A DNA stretch of 20,407 nt. It comes from JAFGLP01 sp050014895. Its GTDB lineage: Bacteria > Chloroflexota > Dehalococcoidia > GIF9 > UBA5629. Below, piece by piece: positions 7,426-14,901 of the stretch. Location of the stretch: the NCBI GenBank assembly GCA_050014895.1, contig JBEKCL010000042.1, positions 1 through 20,407 of the forward strand. The letters run 5' to 3'. Position 1 is the stretch's first letter. The number at the start of each line of letters is the position of its first letter. The notes beneath the pieces were generated by a model. The model searched no databases, was not told where the DNA came from, and saw nothing but the letters and a program-made list of their open reading frames with translations. The position numbers were made by a program, and so were the translations under genes.

Positions 7426-8937
7426 TCAGGTGTTTACTATTTTTACCCGCCGGGTTGGCTCTTTGCCGGTGCTCCTGGACGAGACTTCATGCCGTTCCGC
7501 CAGCAAATGTTGTAAGCGGCGGATAAAGGCATTTTGCGGGCTCAATTCGACCTCTGGCTTACCGTCTTTCACCTGCCGGATTGCGTGCAGTGCCTCATCC
7601 ATGGCCGAGTCCACTACTTCGTCCTTTGGGCCTGTATAGATAGTATCGAGGCAGTGACGAAGTTGTTGAAGGCTGTTGCCCCTGATTGCGTATACCGGTA
7701 TCCCCTGCATCTCTGCGTCCCTTATCTTCTGGGGCTTGCGGCGGAAGTAATTCTTAGTCGTAATCAGCAGGTTGGACCTTCTTAGATCGTCTGTAATATC
7801 GATGTCCAATCCTTTTTCATGCGCTGCCTGTTCGATGATCGGACGGTTGATGCCGAAAAGATATACATGCAGTTTTTGTTTTTTTGACTCCACCTTTCCG
7901 CGTGGCTCAACTGCGGTAGAGGCGGCCTGCTCCTTAAGTACATTACCTTCCTGGTCCAGCCAGCGCACTTCGGCCTGGCCTTCCTCTCCCTGCAGTATGG
8001 CGTCGACAGACTGCGCTACATCGGAATGGACCAGAACTTTATACCGTTCTTGTATCTCTACCACAATATCGAAAGTCGGCGGCGCTTTTCTTTCCAGGAC
8101 GGATTTTTTAGTGTGCCTGCGGCGTGCTTCCTCGTCACCCAGCGTAACGGTCTGAATACCGCCGATCAGGTCGGATAGGGTGGGATTCATAATAAGATTT
8201 TCCAGGCTGTTGCCGTGGGCCGTCCCTACTAGTTGTACACCGCGTTCTGCAATTGTCCTTGAAGCTTCGGCCTCGAGGCTGGTGCCTATCTCGTCGATGA
8301 TTATGACTTCAGGCATGTGGTTTTCTACCGCCTCGATCATCACGGCGTGCTGTAACGAAGGTGTCGGCACCTGCATCCGCCTGGCATGCCCGATGGCGGG
8401 GTGGGGGATATCTCCGTCTCCCGCAATCTCATTGGAAGTGTCTACTACAATGACTCTTTTCTTCAGGTCATCGGCCAGCACCCTGGCGGTTTCGCGAAGG
8501 ATAGTAGTCTTACCTATGCCGGGTGGTCCCATCAAGAGGACATTCTTACCCGTGTCCACCAGGTCCTGGATAATCTTGGCCGTTCCGGCCACCGCCCGCC
8601 CAACGCGGCAGGTGAGGCCGACGATCGTGCCCTCGCGGTTTCTAATAGCGGAAATACGGTGTAAAGTGCGTGTCAGGCCGGCGCGGTTATCTCCGGAAAA
8701 GGTGCCGATCCTGCTGGTCACGTGCTCTATATCGGCTTGTGTAACTTCATGATCGCCAAGAAAAGTCTCGCGGTCAAGGAAACGCGCTTCCGGCAGCCTG
8801 CCGAGGTCAAGGATGATTTCCAGCAGGTTCCCGTCTTGATTTTCACTCTTAACGTGTGAAGCTATGGCATGAGGCATTACATCGAGAAGGTATTGGATGT
8901 CATCGGTTTTTACCGTCTGCAAGATTGTCTCCTGCAT
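7426..8937 (-). CDS. SpoIIIAA/Ycf45-like AAA ATPase with R3H domain
   Basis: This 503-residue cytosolic ATPase resembles the SpoIIIAA and chloroplast Ycf45 group. Residues 1-110 are a helical lead-in. The ATPase has Walker A GPPGIGKTT (137-145), then DTSNEIAGDGDIPHPAIG, Walker B VIIIDEIGTS (about 211-220) and a sensor-like segment GVQLVGTAHG. A less conserved region follows (about 300-400). The last 45 residues (FIRRLQHLLAERHEV) match an R3H domain, which binds single-stranded nucleic acid through the RxxxH motif. The family is conserved in cyanobacteria, Firmicutes and Chloroflexota; its function is unknown. The ATG is 13 bp after the pdxS stop, with GAGGAG placed unusually close to it. The gene lies between pdxS and tmk in one reverse operon. 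Confidence 0.9.
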   Translation of the reverse strand: MQETILQTVKTDDIQYLLDVMPHAIASHVKSENQDGNLLEIILDLGRLPEARFLDRETFLGDHEVTQADIEHVTSRIGTFSGDNRAGLTRTLHRISAIRNREGTIVGLTCRVGRAVAGTAKIIQDLVDTGKNVLLMGPPGIGKTTILRETARVLADDLKKRVIVVDTSNEIAGDGDIPHPAIGHARRMQVPTPSLQHAVMIEAVENHMPEVIIIDEIGTSLEAEASRTIAERGVQLVGTAHGNSLENLIMNPTLSDLIGGIQTVTLGDEEARRRHTKKSVLERKAPPTFDIVVEIQERYKVLVHSDVAQSVDAILQGEEGQAEVRWLDQEGNVLKEQAASTAVEPRGKVESKKQKLHVYLFGINRPIIEQAAHEKGLDIDITDDLRRSNLLITTKNYFRRKPQKIRDAEMQGIPVYAIRGNSLQQLRHCLDTIYTGPKDEVVDSAMDEALHAIRQVKDGKPEVELSPQNAFIRRLQHLLAERHEVSSRSTGKEPTRRVKIVNT

Positions 8938-8950
8938 GCTCCTCGGAAAA

Positions 8951-9832
8951 TTACCAGCCCCTGGTAGCCAGCAGGCTGTCTTGAGGTATGCTCTTTATGT
9001 CCAATCCAGGCATGGCCGCTCCCAGTGATTTGGATACCTCGGCTATGATCGCAGGGTCGTTATAATGCGTTACTGCTTTTACGATTGCCCGGGCGCGGGC
9101 GTCCGGATCGCTGGACTTGAAGATGCCGGAGCCTACGAACACGCCTTCTGCGCCCAATTGCATCATAAGGGCTGCATCTGCGGGCGTTGCTACGCCGCCT
9201 GCGGCAAAATTGACCACCGGCAGTTTGCCAGTGTTGTGCACCTCAATAACGAGATCCAGAGGAGCGCCCAGCGCTTTGGCTTCTGCAGCAAGCTCATCGG
9301 TGTGCATAGATTGGAGCTTGCGCATGGTGGACTGCACGGAACGCATGTGCCTTACGGCTTCCACGATATTGCCGGTTCCCGCCTCTCCCTTGGTACGCAT
9401 CATGGCCGCACCTTCGGAGATCCTGCGCAGGGCCTCGCCGAGGTCACGGCAGCCGCACACGAAAGGAACTTTGAAATCATGTTTCCAGACATGGTGGGCT
9501 TCGTCGGCCGGGGTGAGCACTTCAGACTCGTCGATGAAATCCACGCCCAGGGCCTGCAGTACCTGTGCTTCCACAAAATGGCCGATACGGCATTTAGCCA
9601 TGACGGGGATGGTTACAGCTTTCATGATGGCGGTAATGATAGTAGGGTCTGCCATCCTGGCTACCCCGCCGTCCGCCCTTATATCGGAGGGGACGCGCTC
9701 CAGTGCCATGACGGCACAGGCGCCTGCATTCTCGGCGATCTTGGCCTGGTCGGGTGTGACCACATCCATGATGACGCCGCCTTTAAGCATTTGCGCAAGT
9801 CCTGTTTTAACTTTCCAGGTTCCAGTATCCAT
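8951..9832 (-). CDS. pdxS: Pyridoxal 5'-phosphate synthase subunit PdxS
   Basis: PdxS joins ribose 5-phosphate, glyceraldehyde 3-phosphate and ammonia to make pyridoxal phosphate. It normally works in a 12+12 complex with the glutaminase PdxT. The 293-residue protein has the near-invariant stretches GLAQMLKGGVIMDVV, ALERVPSDIRADGGVARM, PVMAKCRIGHFVEAQ, VDFIDESEVLTPAD, VNFAAGGVATPADAALM and GVFVGSGIFKS. All expected phosphate-binding and Schiff-base regions are present. The ATG at 9832 has AGGA upstream. It is the first gene of the reverse operon and has a promoter at about 9891-9896. pdxT is not next to it and is not found in the window, where many bacteria have it directly downstream. Confidence 0.97.
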   Translation of the reverse strand: MDTGTWKVKTGLAQMLKGGVIMDVVTPDQAKIAENAGACAVMALERVPSDIRADGGVARMADPTIITAIMKAVTIPVMAKCRIGHFVEAQVLQALGVDFIDESEVLTPADEAHHVWKHDFKVPFVCGCRDLGEALRRISEGAAMMRTKGEAGTGNIVEAVRHMRSVQSTMRKLQSMHTDELAAEAKALGAPLDLVIEVHNTGKLPVVNFAAGGVATPADAALMMQLGAEGVFVGSGIFKSSDPDARARAIVKAVTHYNDPAIIAEVSKSLGAAMPGLDIKSIPQDSLLATRGW

Positions 9833-9889
9833 TTTTTTATCCTGTCTTTATTTCATATCTGAATAGAGATCGTTTCTGTACGGCAATTA

Positions 9890-9931
9890 AATTATAGCAT
9901 GTATCTCGGCCAAATTGAATTTGCTATAATT
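9890..9931. promoter_or_regulatory. Divergent pdxS / M16 promoters in a 10 bp inverted repeat
   Basis: The arms AATTATAGCA (9890-9899) and TGCTATAATT (9922-9931) are perfect inverted repeats. Each arm is itself an extended -10 box, TGCTATAAT: one reads left toward pdxS (TATAAT on the reverse strand, 9891-9896), the other reads right toward the M16 gene (9925-9930). Expected transcript starts are near 9884 and 9937, giving leaders of about 52 and 42 nt. The reverse promoter has a fair -35 (TTCAAT, 9914-9919) at 17 bp. The forward one lacks a clear -35. Confidence 0.65.
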
Positions 9932-9978
9932 GAGAATTAAATAATCATTTCTCGTTTTAATGGGTAGGAATACAAAAA

Positions 9979-11244
9979 GTGGATTATAAGAAAGTCACTC
10001 TCGACAACGGGTTAAAATTAATCACATGTCATATGCCTCATACCAGGTCCGTATCGGTGTTATTCTTTGTATCCACCGGGAGCTGCTTTGAGAGCGATGA
10101 TATAGCGGGTATATCGCATTTCATCGAGCATATGTGTTTTAAAGGTACTAAAAACCGCTCCAGTTCACGCGATATTAGCGAGGCGATCGAAGGGGTGGGC
10201 GGCATCATGAACGGCGGAACGGACCGTGAGTTGACCTCGTACTGGTGTAAGCTCGCCAGCCAGCATTTTGAGCTGGCGGTTGACGTGATTGTCGACCTGC
10301 TGCGCAATCCCTTGTTCCGGGCGGAAGATATTGATAAAGAGCGGCAGGTGATTATCGAAGAAATCAATATGAGCCTGGATTCGCCTCAGCAGCGTGTCGG
10401 GATGTTGTTCGATGAGCTTATGTGGCCGGGCAGTCCTATGGGCAGGGATGTAGCCGGGACCAAGGAGAGCGTAACCGCTATTGGCCTCCAGCAGATGCTG
10501 AAGTACTTGAATAGCTACTACACGCCGGAAAATATATTAGTCAGTATTGCCGGTGATGTGGAAGATGAGAGGGCGGTATCGGTTGTCACCAGGTACACGG
10601 AATCCTGGCAGAGAGGCGAAAAGCCGGGGTTCATTTCCAGCAAGACAAACCAGAAGCAGGCAAGGGTGCGACTTGAATACCGGGATACCGAACAGGTAAA
10701 CCTGCTATTGGGCCTAGAAGGACCTTCGGTGTTTCACCCGGACCGTTTTGCAGTCGATTTGCTCAGTATGATCATGGGAGAGGGGATGAGCAGCAGGCTG
10801 TTTACGGAGATCAGGGAAAAGCTCGGCCTTACTTACGATATTCACAGCTATGTGGAGCATTTCAAGGAGTCAGGCACCTTTGTAATTCAGGCAGGTATTG
10901 AACCTGCACAGACCGGGAAAGCAGTGCGGGCTGTGTTGGACCAGCTGGCGTTAATCAGGGACGGTATTTCCGAATCTGAATTGAATAAAGCCAAGGAGAT
11001 GGCCAAAGGGCGGCTGCTTCTGAGCATGGAAAATAGCCGGAACGTGGCCGGCTGGTATGGCGCCCAGGAAGTCCTGACAGGTAAGATAATGACGGTTGAC
11101 GATGTTACTCAGATTATTGAGAAGTTGACTTTGGATGACATTAAAAGGGTGGCGCAGGACCTTTTTGTGACCGATAAATTGAACCTGGCAGCCGTTGGCC
11201 CGATCAAGGAACAGGATATAACGGCAGGTTCACTGCAAATTTAA
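9979..11244 (+). CDS. M16 family zinc peptidase (insulinase/MPP-like)
   Basis: The product is a 421-residue zinc peptidase of the single-unit M16 type found in bacteria near mitochondrial processing peptidase beta. The inverted zinc motif HFIEH (residues 47-51) and the third ligand in IIEEIN (about residue 127) are at the family spacing. Downstream, SYYTPENILVSIAGDV and GEGMSSRLFTEIREKLGLTYDIHS, with the conserved R/Y pair region, mark the second half-domain. No signal peptide is visible, so it is probably cytosolic. The start is GTG at 9979, with AGGA at 9966-9969 nine bases upstream. It has its own promoter in the divergent region and ends before a strong terminator. The natural substrate is unknown. 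Confidence 0.92.
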   Translation: MDYKKVTLDNGLKLITCHMPHTRSVSVLFFVSTGSCFESDDIAGISHFIEHMCFKGTKNRSSSRDISEAIEGVGGIMNGGTDRELTSYWCKLASQHFELAVDVIVDLLRNPLFRAEDIDKERQVIIEEINMSLDSPQQRVGMLFDELMWPGSPMGRDVAGTKESVTAIGLQQMLKYLNSYYTPENILVSIAGDVEDERAVSVVTRYTESWQRGEKPGFISSKTNQKQARVRLEYRDTEQVNLLLGLEGPSVFHPDRFAVDLLSMIMGEGMSSRLFTEIREKLGLTYDIHSYVEHFKESGTFVIQAGIEPAQTGKAVRAVLDQLALIRDGISESELNKAKEMAKGRLLLSMENSRNVAGWYGAQEVLTGKIMTVDDVTQIIEKLTLDDIKRVAQDLFVTDKLNLAAVGPIKEQDITAGSLQI

Positions 11245-11262
11245 TGCTGCTGAGGGTAAAAG

Positions 11263-11292
11263 AAGAGGGCCTCCCAGTTGGGAGGCCCTCTT
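11263..11292. terminator. Bidirectional intrinsic terminator, M16 gene / groEL
   Basis: A 14 bp perfect stem (11263-11276 with 11279-11292; arms AAGAGGGCCTCCCA and its complement) has an effective tetraloop. T-rich sequence follows on the right and A-rich sequence precedes it on the left. It lies 18 bp after the M16 stop and 19 bp from the groEL stop, so it can end both converging transcripts. Confidence 0.85.
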
Positions 11293-11311
11293 AATATTTG
11301 TCGGTTATTGT

Positions 11312-12925
11312 TTAATACTCGGGCATTTGAGGCATGGCCGGGCCGCCCTTATCCTTTTCAGGAAGGTCGCATACCAGCGCCTCGGTGGTCAGGATCATGG
11401 TAGCGATACTGGCAGCGTTCTCAAGAGCGGTCCTGGTTACTTTTAACGGATCGATGATGCCCTTGCTGACCATATCGGTATAATCGTCATTCAGTGCATC
11501 GTAGCCGACGCCTTTCTTGCTGCGCCTTACCTTATCGACTACAACTGAGCCTTCCTTGCCGGCATTGATGGCGATCCAGCGGAGCGGTTCTTCAACAGCT
11601 TTCTTGATGATCTCTACGCCGGTCCTCTCATCGCCTTCGGCTTTCACTTTATCAAGAGCGACACTGGCGTTGATAACAGCTACGCCGCCGCCCGGGAGGA
11701 TTCCTTCCTCTACGGCAGCCCTGGTGGCTGAAAGTGCATCTTCAACCCTGTGCTTCTTCTCTTTCAGCTCTACTTCAGTAGCAGCGCCGACTTTGATAAC
11801 GGCAACTCCGCCGGCCAGCTTGGCCAGTCTTTCCTGGAGCTTTTCCCTGTCGTAATCTGAAGTGGTCTCTTCGACCTGTGCTTTGATCTGCTTGATGCGG
11901 GCTTTGATGTCTTTATCGGAGCCCTTGCCCTCTACGATGGTGGTATTGTCCTTATCGGAAACTACCTTCCTGGCGCGGCCCAGGTCTGCTATGGCAGCGG
12001 TATCCAGTTTGCGGCCGATCTCTTCGGAGATGACTTTGCCGCCGGTCAGCATGCCGATGTCCTCGAGCATGGCCTTGCGCCTGTCACCGAAACCCGGTGC
12101 CTTGACAGCCAGGCAGTTGAGGGTGCCCCTCAGCTTGTTGACCACGAGGGTGGCCAGGGCTTCGCCTTCGATGTCCTCGGCGATGATGACCAGGTTCTTG
12201 GATACCTGGAGGACTTTCTCAAGTATGGGCAGGAGCTCGGAAATAGCGGTGATTTTCTTATCGGTAATAAGGATATAAGGGTCTTCGATCTCGGTCTTCA
12301 TCTGCTCGGCATTGGATACAAAATAGGGGCTGATGTAGCCGCGGTCGAACTGCATGCCTTCGACAAACTCGGTTTCAAACTGCAGGCCCTTGGACTCTTC
12401 AACGGTGATTACGCCGTCTTTGCCGACCTTCTCCATGACCTCGGCAATCAGATTGCCGATCTGGGCGTCTGCGGCAGAGATCGTGGCTACCTGGGCGACC
12501 TGCTCCTTGGTGGTTACCGGGCTGGACATTTTCTTCAACTCAATGACCATGGCCGCTACGGCTTTTTCGATACCGTATTTCAATGCCATGGCGTCAGCGC
12601 CGGCGGCGATATTCTTAAAGCCCTCGGTCACGATGGCTTGGGCCAGGACGGTGGCGGTAGTTGTGCCATCGCCGCATTTGTCATTGGTCTTGGTGGATGC
12701 CTCTTTGACCAGTTGGGCGCCCATGTTCTCGAACGGATCGGGCAGCTCAATGTCCTTGGCGATGGTAACGCCATCGTTGATCACACTGGGCGGGCCGAAT
12801 TTCTTGTCAAGTGCTACTGGGCGGCCGCGGGGTCCCAGTGTAACTTTAACGGCATTGGTTAGAGAATCAATGCCATTCTTGAGGGACCTGCGTGCGTCCT
12901 CTCCATATTTAATCTGTTTTGCCAT
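11312..12925 (-). CDS. groEL: Chaperonin GroEL
   Basis: 60 kDa chaperonin, which folds proteins inside a double ring capped by GroES. The 537-residue protein has all the landmarks: LGPRGRPVALDK, the ATP-binding GDGTTTATVLAQ, VEEGILPGGGVA and the apical-domain region EGMQFDRGYISPYF. The C-terminus ends GGPAMPQMPEY rather than in GGM repeats, a known variant in several phyla. The start ATG at 12925 has AGGAGG and a nearer GAGG upstream. It lies 45 bp downstream of groES and shares its transcript, so it should be under CIRCE/HrcA heat control. Confidence 0.98.
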   Translation of the reverse strand: MAKQIKYGEDARRSLKNGIDSLTNAVKVTLGPRGRPVALDKKFGPPSVINDGVTIAKDIELPDPFENMGAQLVKEASTKTNDKCGDGTTTATVLAQAIVTEGFKNIAAGADAMALKYGIEKAVAAMVIELKKMSSPVTTKEQVAQVATISAADAQIGNLIAEVMEKVGKDGVITVEESKGLQFETEFVEGMQFDRGYISPYFVSNAEQMKTEIEDPYILITDKKITAISELLPILEKVLQVSKNLVIIAEDIEGEALATLVVNKLRGTLNCLAVKAPGFGDRRKAMLEDIGMLTGGKVISEEIGRKLDTAAIADLGRARKVVSDKDNTTIVEGKGSDKDIKARIKQIKAQVEETTSDYDREKLQERLAKLAGGVAVIKVGAATEVELKEKKHRVEDALSATRAAVEEGILPGGGVAVINASVALDKVKAEGDERTGVEIIKKAVEEPLRWIAINAGKEGSVVVDKVRRSKKGVGYDALNDDYTDMVSKGIIDPLKVTRTALENAASIATMILTTEALVCDLPEKDKGGPAMPQMPEY

Positions 12926-12970
12926 TTAACCTCATTCCTCCTATATAAAATAGCGGTTAATTTTTCTTAT

Positions 12971-13273
12971 TTAAGCCAGTTTCTTTTTCTTGGCCAGGAT
13001 ATCGGCTTCCCTGAGAATGATCAGCTCCTGGTCGTCTTCTTTGATCTCAACGCCTCCGTACTTGGCGAAGATGACGATATCGCCTACGGCGACATCCATC
13101 GGCAACCTTTTACCTTCGTCGGACATTTTGCCGGGGCCTACTGCCAGCACTTTGCCCTCCTGCGGTTTTTCCTTTGCTGTATCAGGCAGAAAGATGCCGC
13201 CCTTAGTTTTTTCCTCTTTCTCCAAAGGCTTAACAACTACTCTGTCACCCAAAGGTTGAATTTTTACAGCCAT
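12971..13273 (-). CDS. groES: Co-chaperonin GroES
   Basis: 10 kDa co-chaperonin that caps GroEL. The 100-residue sequence begins with IQPLGDRVVVKPLEKEEKT, has the mobile-loop region KGGIFLPDTA, and continues VLAVGPG and VGDIVIFAKYGG to the C-terminal strand EEL-like DQELIILREADILA. A full AAGGAGG lies just upstream of the ATG at 13273. It is the first gene of the groESL operon, with promoter and CIRCE sequence in the upstream 90 bp. Confidence 0.98.
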   Translation of the reverse strand: MAVKIQPLGDRVVVKPLEKEEKTKGGIFLPDTAKEKPQEGKVLAVGPGKMSDEGKRLPMDVAVGDIVIFAKYGGVEIKEDDQELIILREADILAKKKKLA

Positions 13274-13291
13274 TCTTACCTCCTTAAAAAA

Positions 13292-13318
13292 TTAGCAATC
13301 TCTTTTCAAGACTGCTAA
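13292..13318. promoter_or_regulatory. CIRCE operator (HrcA site) variant
   Basis: TTAGCAATC, nine bases, GACTGCTAA. The CIRCE consensus is TTAGCACTC-N9-GAGTGCTAA, so each arm has one change and the spacing is exact. It lies in the predicted 5' leader of groES at the transcription start, the usual place for HrcA repression. hrcA is not in the window. Confidence 0.85.
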
Positions 13319-13320
13319 AT

Positions 13321-13349
13321 ATATTAGCACACAAAATTATCAATGTAAA
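13321..13349 (-). promoter_or_regulatory. groESL promoter with flanking CIRCE-like half sites
   Basis: On the reverse strand, TTTACA (13344-13349), 17 bp, TAATAT (13321-13326): a good vegetative sigma promoter with a start near 13314 inside the CIRCE. Two further half sites flank it: TTAGCACAC at 13324-13332, overlapping the -10, and GACTGCTAA at 13355-13363. They are 22 bp apart rather than 9. Confidence 0.75.
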
Positions 13350-13388
13350 GAGGTGACTGCTAAAATTTGTATGTAATTTGATAGGGGG

Positions 13389-13697
13389 TTAGAAGTTGTA
13401 GCCGGCTTTTTTATAGTTGTCCATGGCCCGGTCATTCAGCCCCTTTTTATCGGCCAGCTCGGCGGCGTGGCTCCATTGTCCCTCGGATTCGTAGTTATGG
13501 AGCTGGTTTTCGAGGGACCTGGTTTCAGCCTGCGTTTCCACCACGCAGGCCCTGAAACTGGATACCGCCTTCCTGACCCCCACCCCGCATTTCGGGCATG
13601 CCGTCAGCGGCTTCTCCGACATCTTCTGGATGACGTCGAAACCATTTTTACAGTAGGCGCAACCGCCTTTTATTGAGCGATATTCGTAAATCGGCAT
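13389..13697 (-). CDS. FmdB-family zinc-ribbon protein
   Basis: This 102-residue protein starts MPIYEYRSIKGGCAYCKNGFDV and has a second knuckle CPKCG at about residue 35. This is the FmdB-type zinc ribbon (MPIYEYxC...F...Q...CPxCG), although the first cysteine pair is shifted by the insert KGG. The tail (ENQLHNYESEGQWSHAAELADKKG) is an uncommon helical extension that looks like a small helical repeat. The role is unknown; FmdB was named from a proposed regulator, but most members are uncharacterised. It was divergent from the XRE gene before the island arrived and is now next to the island edge. Confidence 0.85.
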   Translation of the reverse strand: MPIYEYRSIKGGCAYCKNGFDVIQKMSEKPLTACPKCGVGVRKAVSSFRACVVETQAETRSLENQLHNYESEGQWSHAAELADKKGLNDRAMDNYKKAGYNF

Positions 13698-13776
13698 GAT
13701 ATCTTCTTATTAGTTAAAAGCTATTTTATTTTGCCACTGGCAGGACAGCATGTCTAATATATCCGGCCCGGTCATA

Positions 13777-13796
13777 TTGATTGCTTACACGTTAGC
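13777..13796 (+). promoter_or_regulatory. Left remnant of the interrupted XRE promoter/operator
   Basis: TTGATT (13777-13782) and the operator half TTACAC-GTTAGC (13785-13796) lie directly before the island end. Joined to 17687 onward they give TTGATT, 17 bp, TAAAAT and the complete palindrome TTACACGTTAACGTGTAA. I read this as the original upstream half of the XRE gene promoter. Confidence 0.65.
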
Positions 13797-13866
13797 GGGT
13801 AGTGGGTCAGTTTGAAATACCAATCTCTTTACAATGCTTGACCGCTTGTGTATCTGAAAGCATGGC
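13797..13866 (+). repeat. Island repeat copy A (end plus promoter plus ATG)
   Basis: It begins GGGTAGTGGGTCAGTTTGAA and shares with copy C the distal block CTTGA-x-CGCTTGTGTATCT and AAGCATGG. It contains TTTACA (13828-13833), 17 bp, TATCTG (13851-13856). The expected transcript start falls at or one base into the ATG at 13862. Confidence 0.7.
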
Positions 13867-14122
13867 AAGAAAAAAGAAAGATTCTGATTTCGCTGTTAAT
13901 GCTTTTAGAGTAGTACAAGAAGCTACTGGACAGGTTGAACAAAAGCCAGTAGAACCCGAGCCGGAATTAATGGTCGGTAAAAATCCCCACGCTGTTGACT
14001 TGGGTAGAATGAGTGGTTTGAAAGGTGGTAAGGCAAGAGCCGAAAAACTAACAGCAGAGCAGCATAAAGAGATAGCCAAGAAAGTCGCGGCGTCTAGGTG
14101 GCACTTGAAATACAAAGATTAA
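13862..14122 (+). CDS. Small basic protein with GLKGGKARAEKL motif
   Basis: This 86-residue hypothetical begins MARKKKDSDFAVNAF. A proline/glutamate-rich linker (KPVEPEPEL) is followed by a basic C-terminal motif, GRMSGLKGGKARAEKLTAEQ, then IAKKVAASRW. This KGGKARAxxLTxExRxEIAxxAAxxRW motif recurs in small proteins of plasmids and islands and is probably a nucleic-acid-binding helix pair; that is inference. An earlier alternative start at 13802 would add 20 residues lying within the repeat and is less likely. The chosen ATG has no ribosome-binding site but lies exactly where the repeat promoter should start transcription, so a leaderless mRNA fits. No function is claimed. Confidence 0.65.
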   Translation: MARKKKDSDFAVNAFRVVQEATGQVEQKPVEPEPELMVGKNPHAVDLGRMSGLKGGKARAEKLTAEQHKEIAKKVAASRWHLKYKD

Positions 14123-14203
14123 CTATAGTTAAACACTATAGTCCATATCTGATTGTATTGTATAAGACATGATATGATATAACATGACATGGTATAACAT
14201 ACA
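14119..14203. repeat. Palindromes and 15 bp near-tandem repeat
   Basis: The region contains the perfect palindrome TTAACTATAGTTAA (14119-14132), a second ACTATAGT at 14135-14142 (13 bp from the first), and a 15 bp pair ATGATATAACATGAC (14174-14188) / ATGGTATAACATACA (14189-14203) followed by an AC run. It resembles protein-binding or iteron-like sites. The rest of the 160 bp gap holds only the promoter of the next gene. Confidence 0.5.
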
Positions 14204-14246
14204 CACACACGCACCCAAGACAGTTTGTAATTTGTCTAACTGGGAC

Positions 14247-14275
14247 TTGACAATGATCCCAAGTGGCGCGATACT
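14247..14275 (+). promoter_or_regulatory. Promoter of the coiled-coil/winged-helix gene
   Basis: TTGACA (14247-14252), 17 bp, GATACT (14270-14275). The expected start near 14282 is two bases before the ATG at 14284, so this mRNA should also be nearly leaderless, which fits the missing ribosome-binding site. Confidence 0.6.
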
Positions 14276-14283
14276 AAGTCGCG

Positions 14284-14778
14284 ATGAAAGATTTAAAGCG
14301 TGACTTAGAAGACCGCCTAGGATCGGTAACAGACGAACGCAAACAGTTGCAGATTCGGTTAGCTAAATTAACCGAACTGGAGCAGGCGTTGGCTCTGCTT
14401 ATCCGTGAAGAAGGTCTACGAACAGATACGGAGCAGTTATCACTAATGCCCGTGAGAACAGTGAAAGGACAAAAAGTGATGGGGCACACTGTACTTAGTC
14501 AGTTTATCGCTAAGGCACTTGGTGATGGGAAACCTCGATCCAGGAAAGAATTGGAACGCCTAGCCAAGACTGACCATATCAATTTCAAAGATAAGTCCCC
14601 CGGCAGAGTAATACACTTCGCTTTAGTGGGATTGCAGCGTAACAACTACGCCAAGATGGTCGAGCCTGGAGTATGGCAACTTACTGCAAATGCGCTGAAT
14701 GAAGTGCAACAATCAAAAGAAGAAAATACACCTGAGATCGGTAAAAACGAAGAAACCGCTACTGTGGCGGGTCTTTAA
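14284..14778 (+). CDS. Coiled-coil protein with C-terminal winged-helix-like domain
   Basis: This 164-residue hypothetical is not assignable to a named family with certainty. Residues 1-45 (LEDRLGSVTDERKQLQIRLAKL) are strongly charged heptad sequence, a likely dimerising coiled coil. Residues about 70-130 (VLSQFIAKALGDGKPRSRKE, then FALVGLQRNNYAKMVEPGVWQLT) look like a winged helix-turn-helix resembling HARE-HTH or restriction-modification-associated domains. The sequence has a helix, a recognition-like helix and a wing ending in 'GVWQLT'. The tail is acidic and disordered. A DNA-binding regulator or cargo-associated factor is plausible. The last codons form the left arm of a large RNA stem described separately. 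It lies in the island on the same strand as its two neighbours. Confidence 0.7.
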   Translation: MKDLKRDLEDRLGSVTDERKQLQIRLAKLTELEQALALLIREEGLRTDTEQLSLMPVRTVKGQKVMGHTVLSQFIAKALGDGKPRSRKELERLAKTDHINFKDKSPGRVIHFALVGLQRNNYAKMVEPGVWQLTANALNEVQQSKEENTPEIGKNEETATVAGL

Positions 14779-14857
14779 GACCTACGCATATCAGCAGCCC
14801 CATTGCACATCCAGTGCAAAAGCAGATAAGCGTCGCCAGCTACAGTAGCGGTTTCTT
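14750..14857 (+). ncRNA. Large structured element at the gene 3' end (terminator or RNA)
   Basis: 14750-14765 pairs perfectly with 14842-14857 (16 bp), and the stem continues with a wobble and two G-C pairs to 14768/14839. Inside are a hairpin GGTCTTTAAGACC (14770-14782, containing the stop codon) and TTGCAC-ATCCA-GTGCAA (14803-14819). Together they form a closed multibranch shape of about 108 nt, followed by TTTAT. It could be a processing or stability element, a small RNA or an unusual terminator. Confidence 0.5.
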
Positions 14858-14901
14858 TATGTCATCATGTTAGCACGCCACTTCTAAAAATATCAAATAC
14901 C

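Noticed and set aside
9065..9866. Long forward open frames opposite pdxS
   Set aside because: They lie antisense to a highly conserved pdxS, have no known motifs, and arise from its GC-rich codon pattern.
11312..11345. GroEL lacking the GGM tail as a defect
   Set aside because: The MPQMPEY-type ends occur naturally in several groups; the rest of the protein is complete.
11517..12929. Forward open frames opposite groEL and groES
   Set aside because: They are Ser/Thr-rich antisense shadows of conserved chaperonin codons without own starts or ribosome-binding sites.
14199..14215. AC run as a functional microsatellite
   Set aside because: The run is short (about six AC units) and lies in AT-rich spacer; nothing else supports a function.
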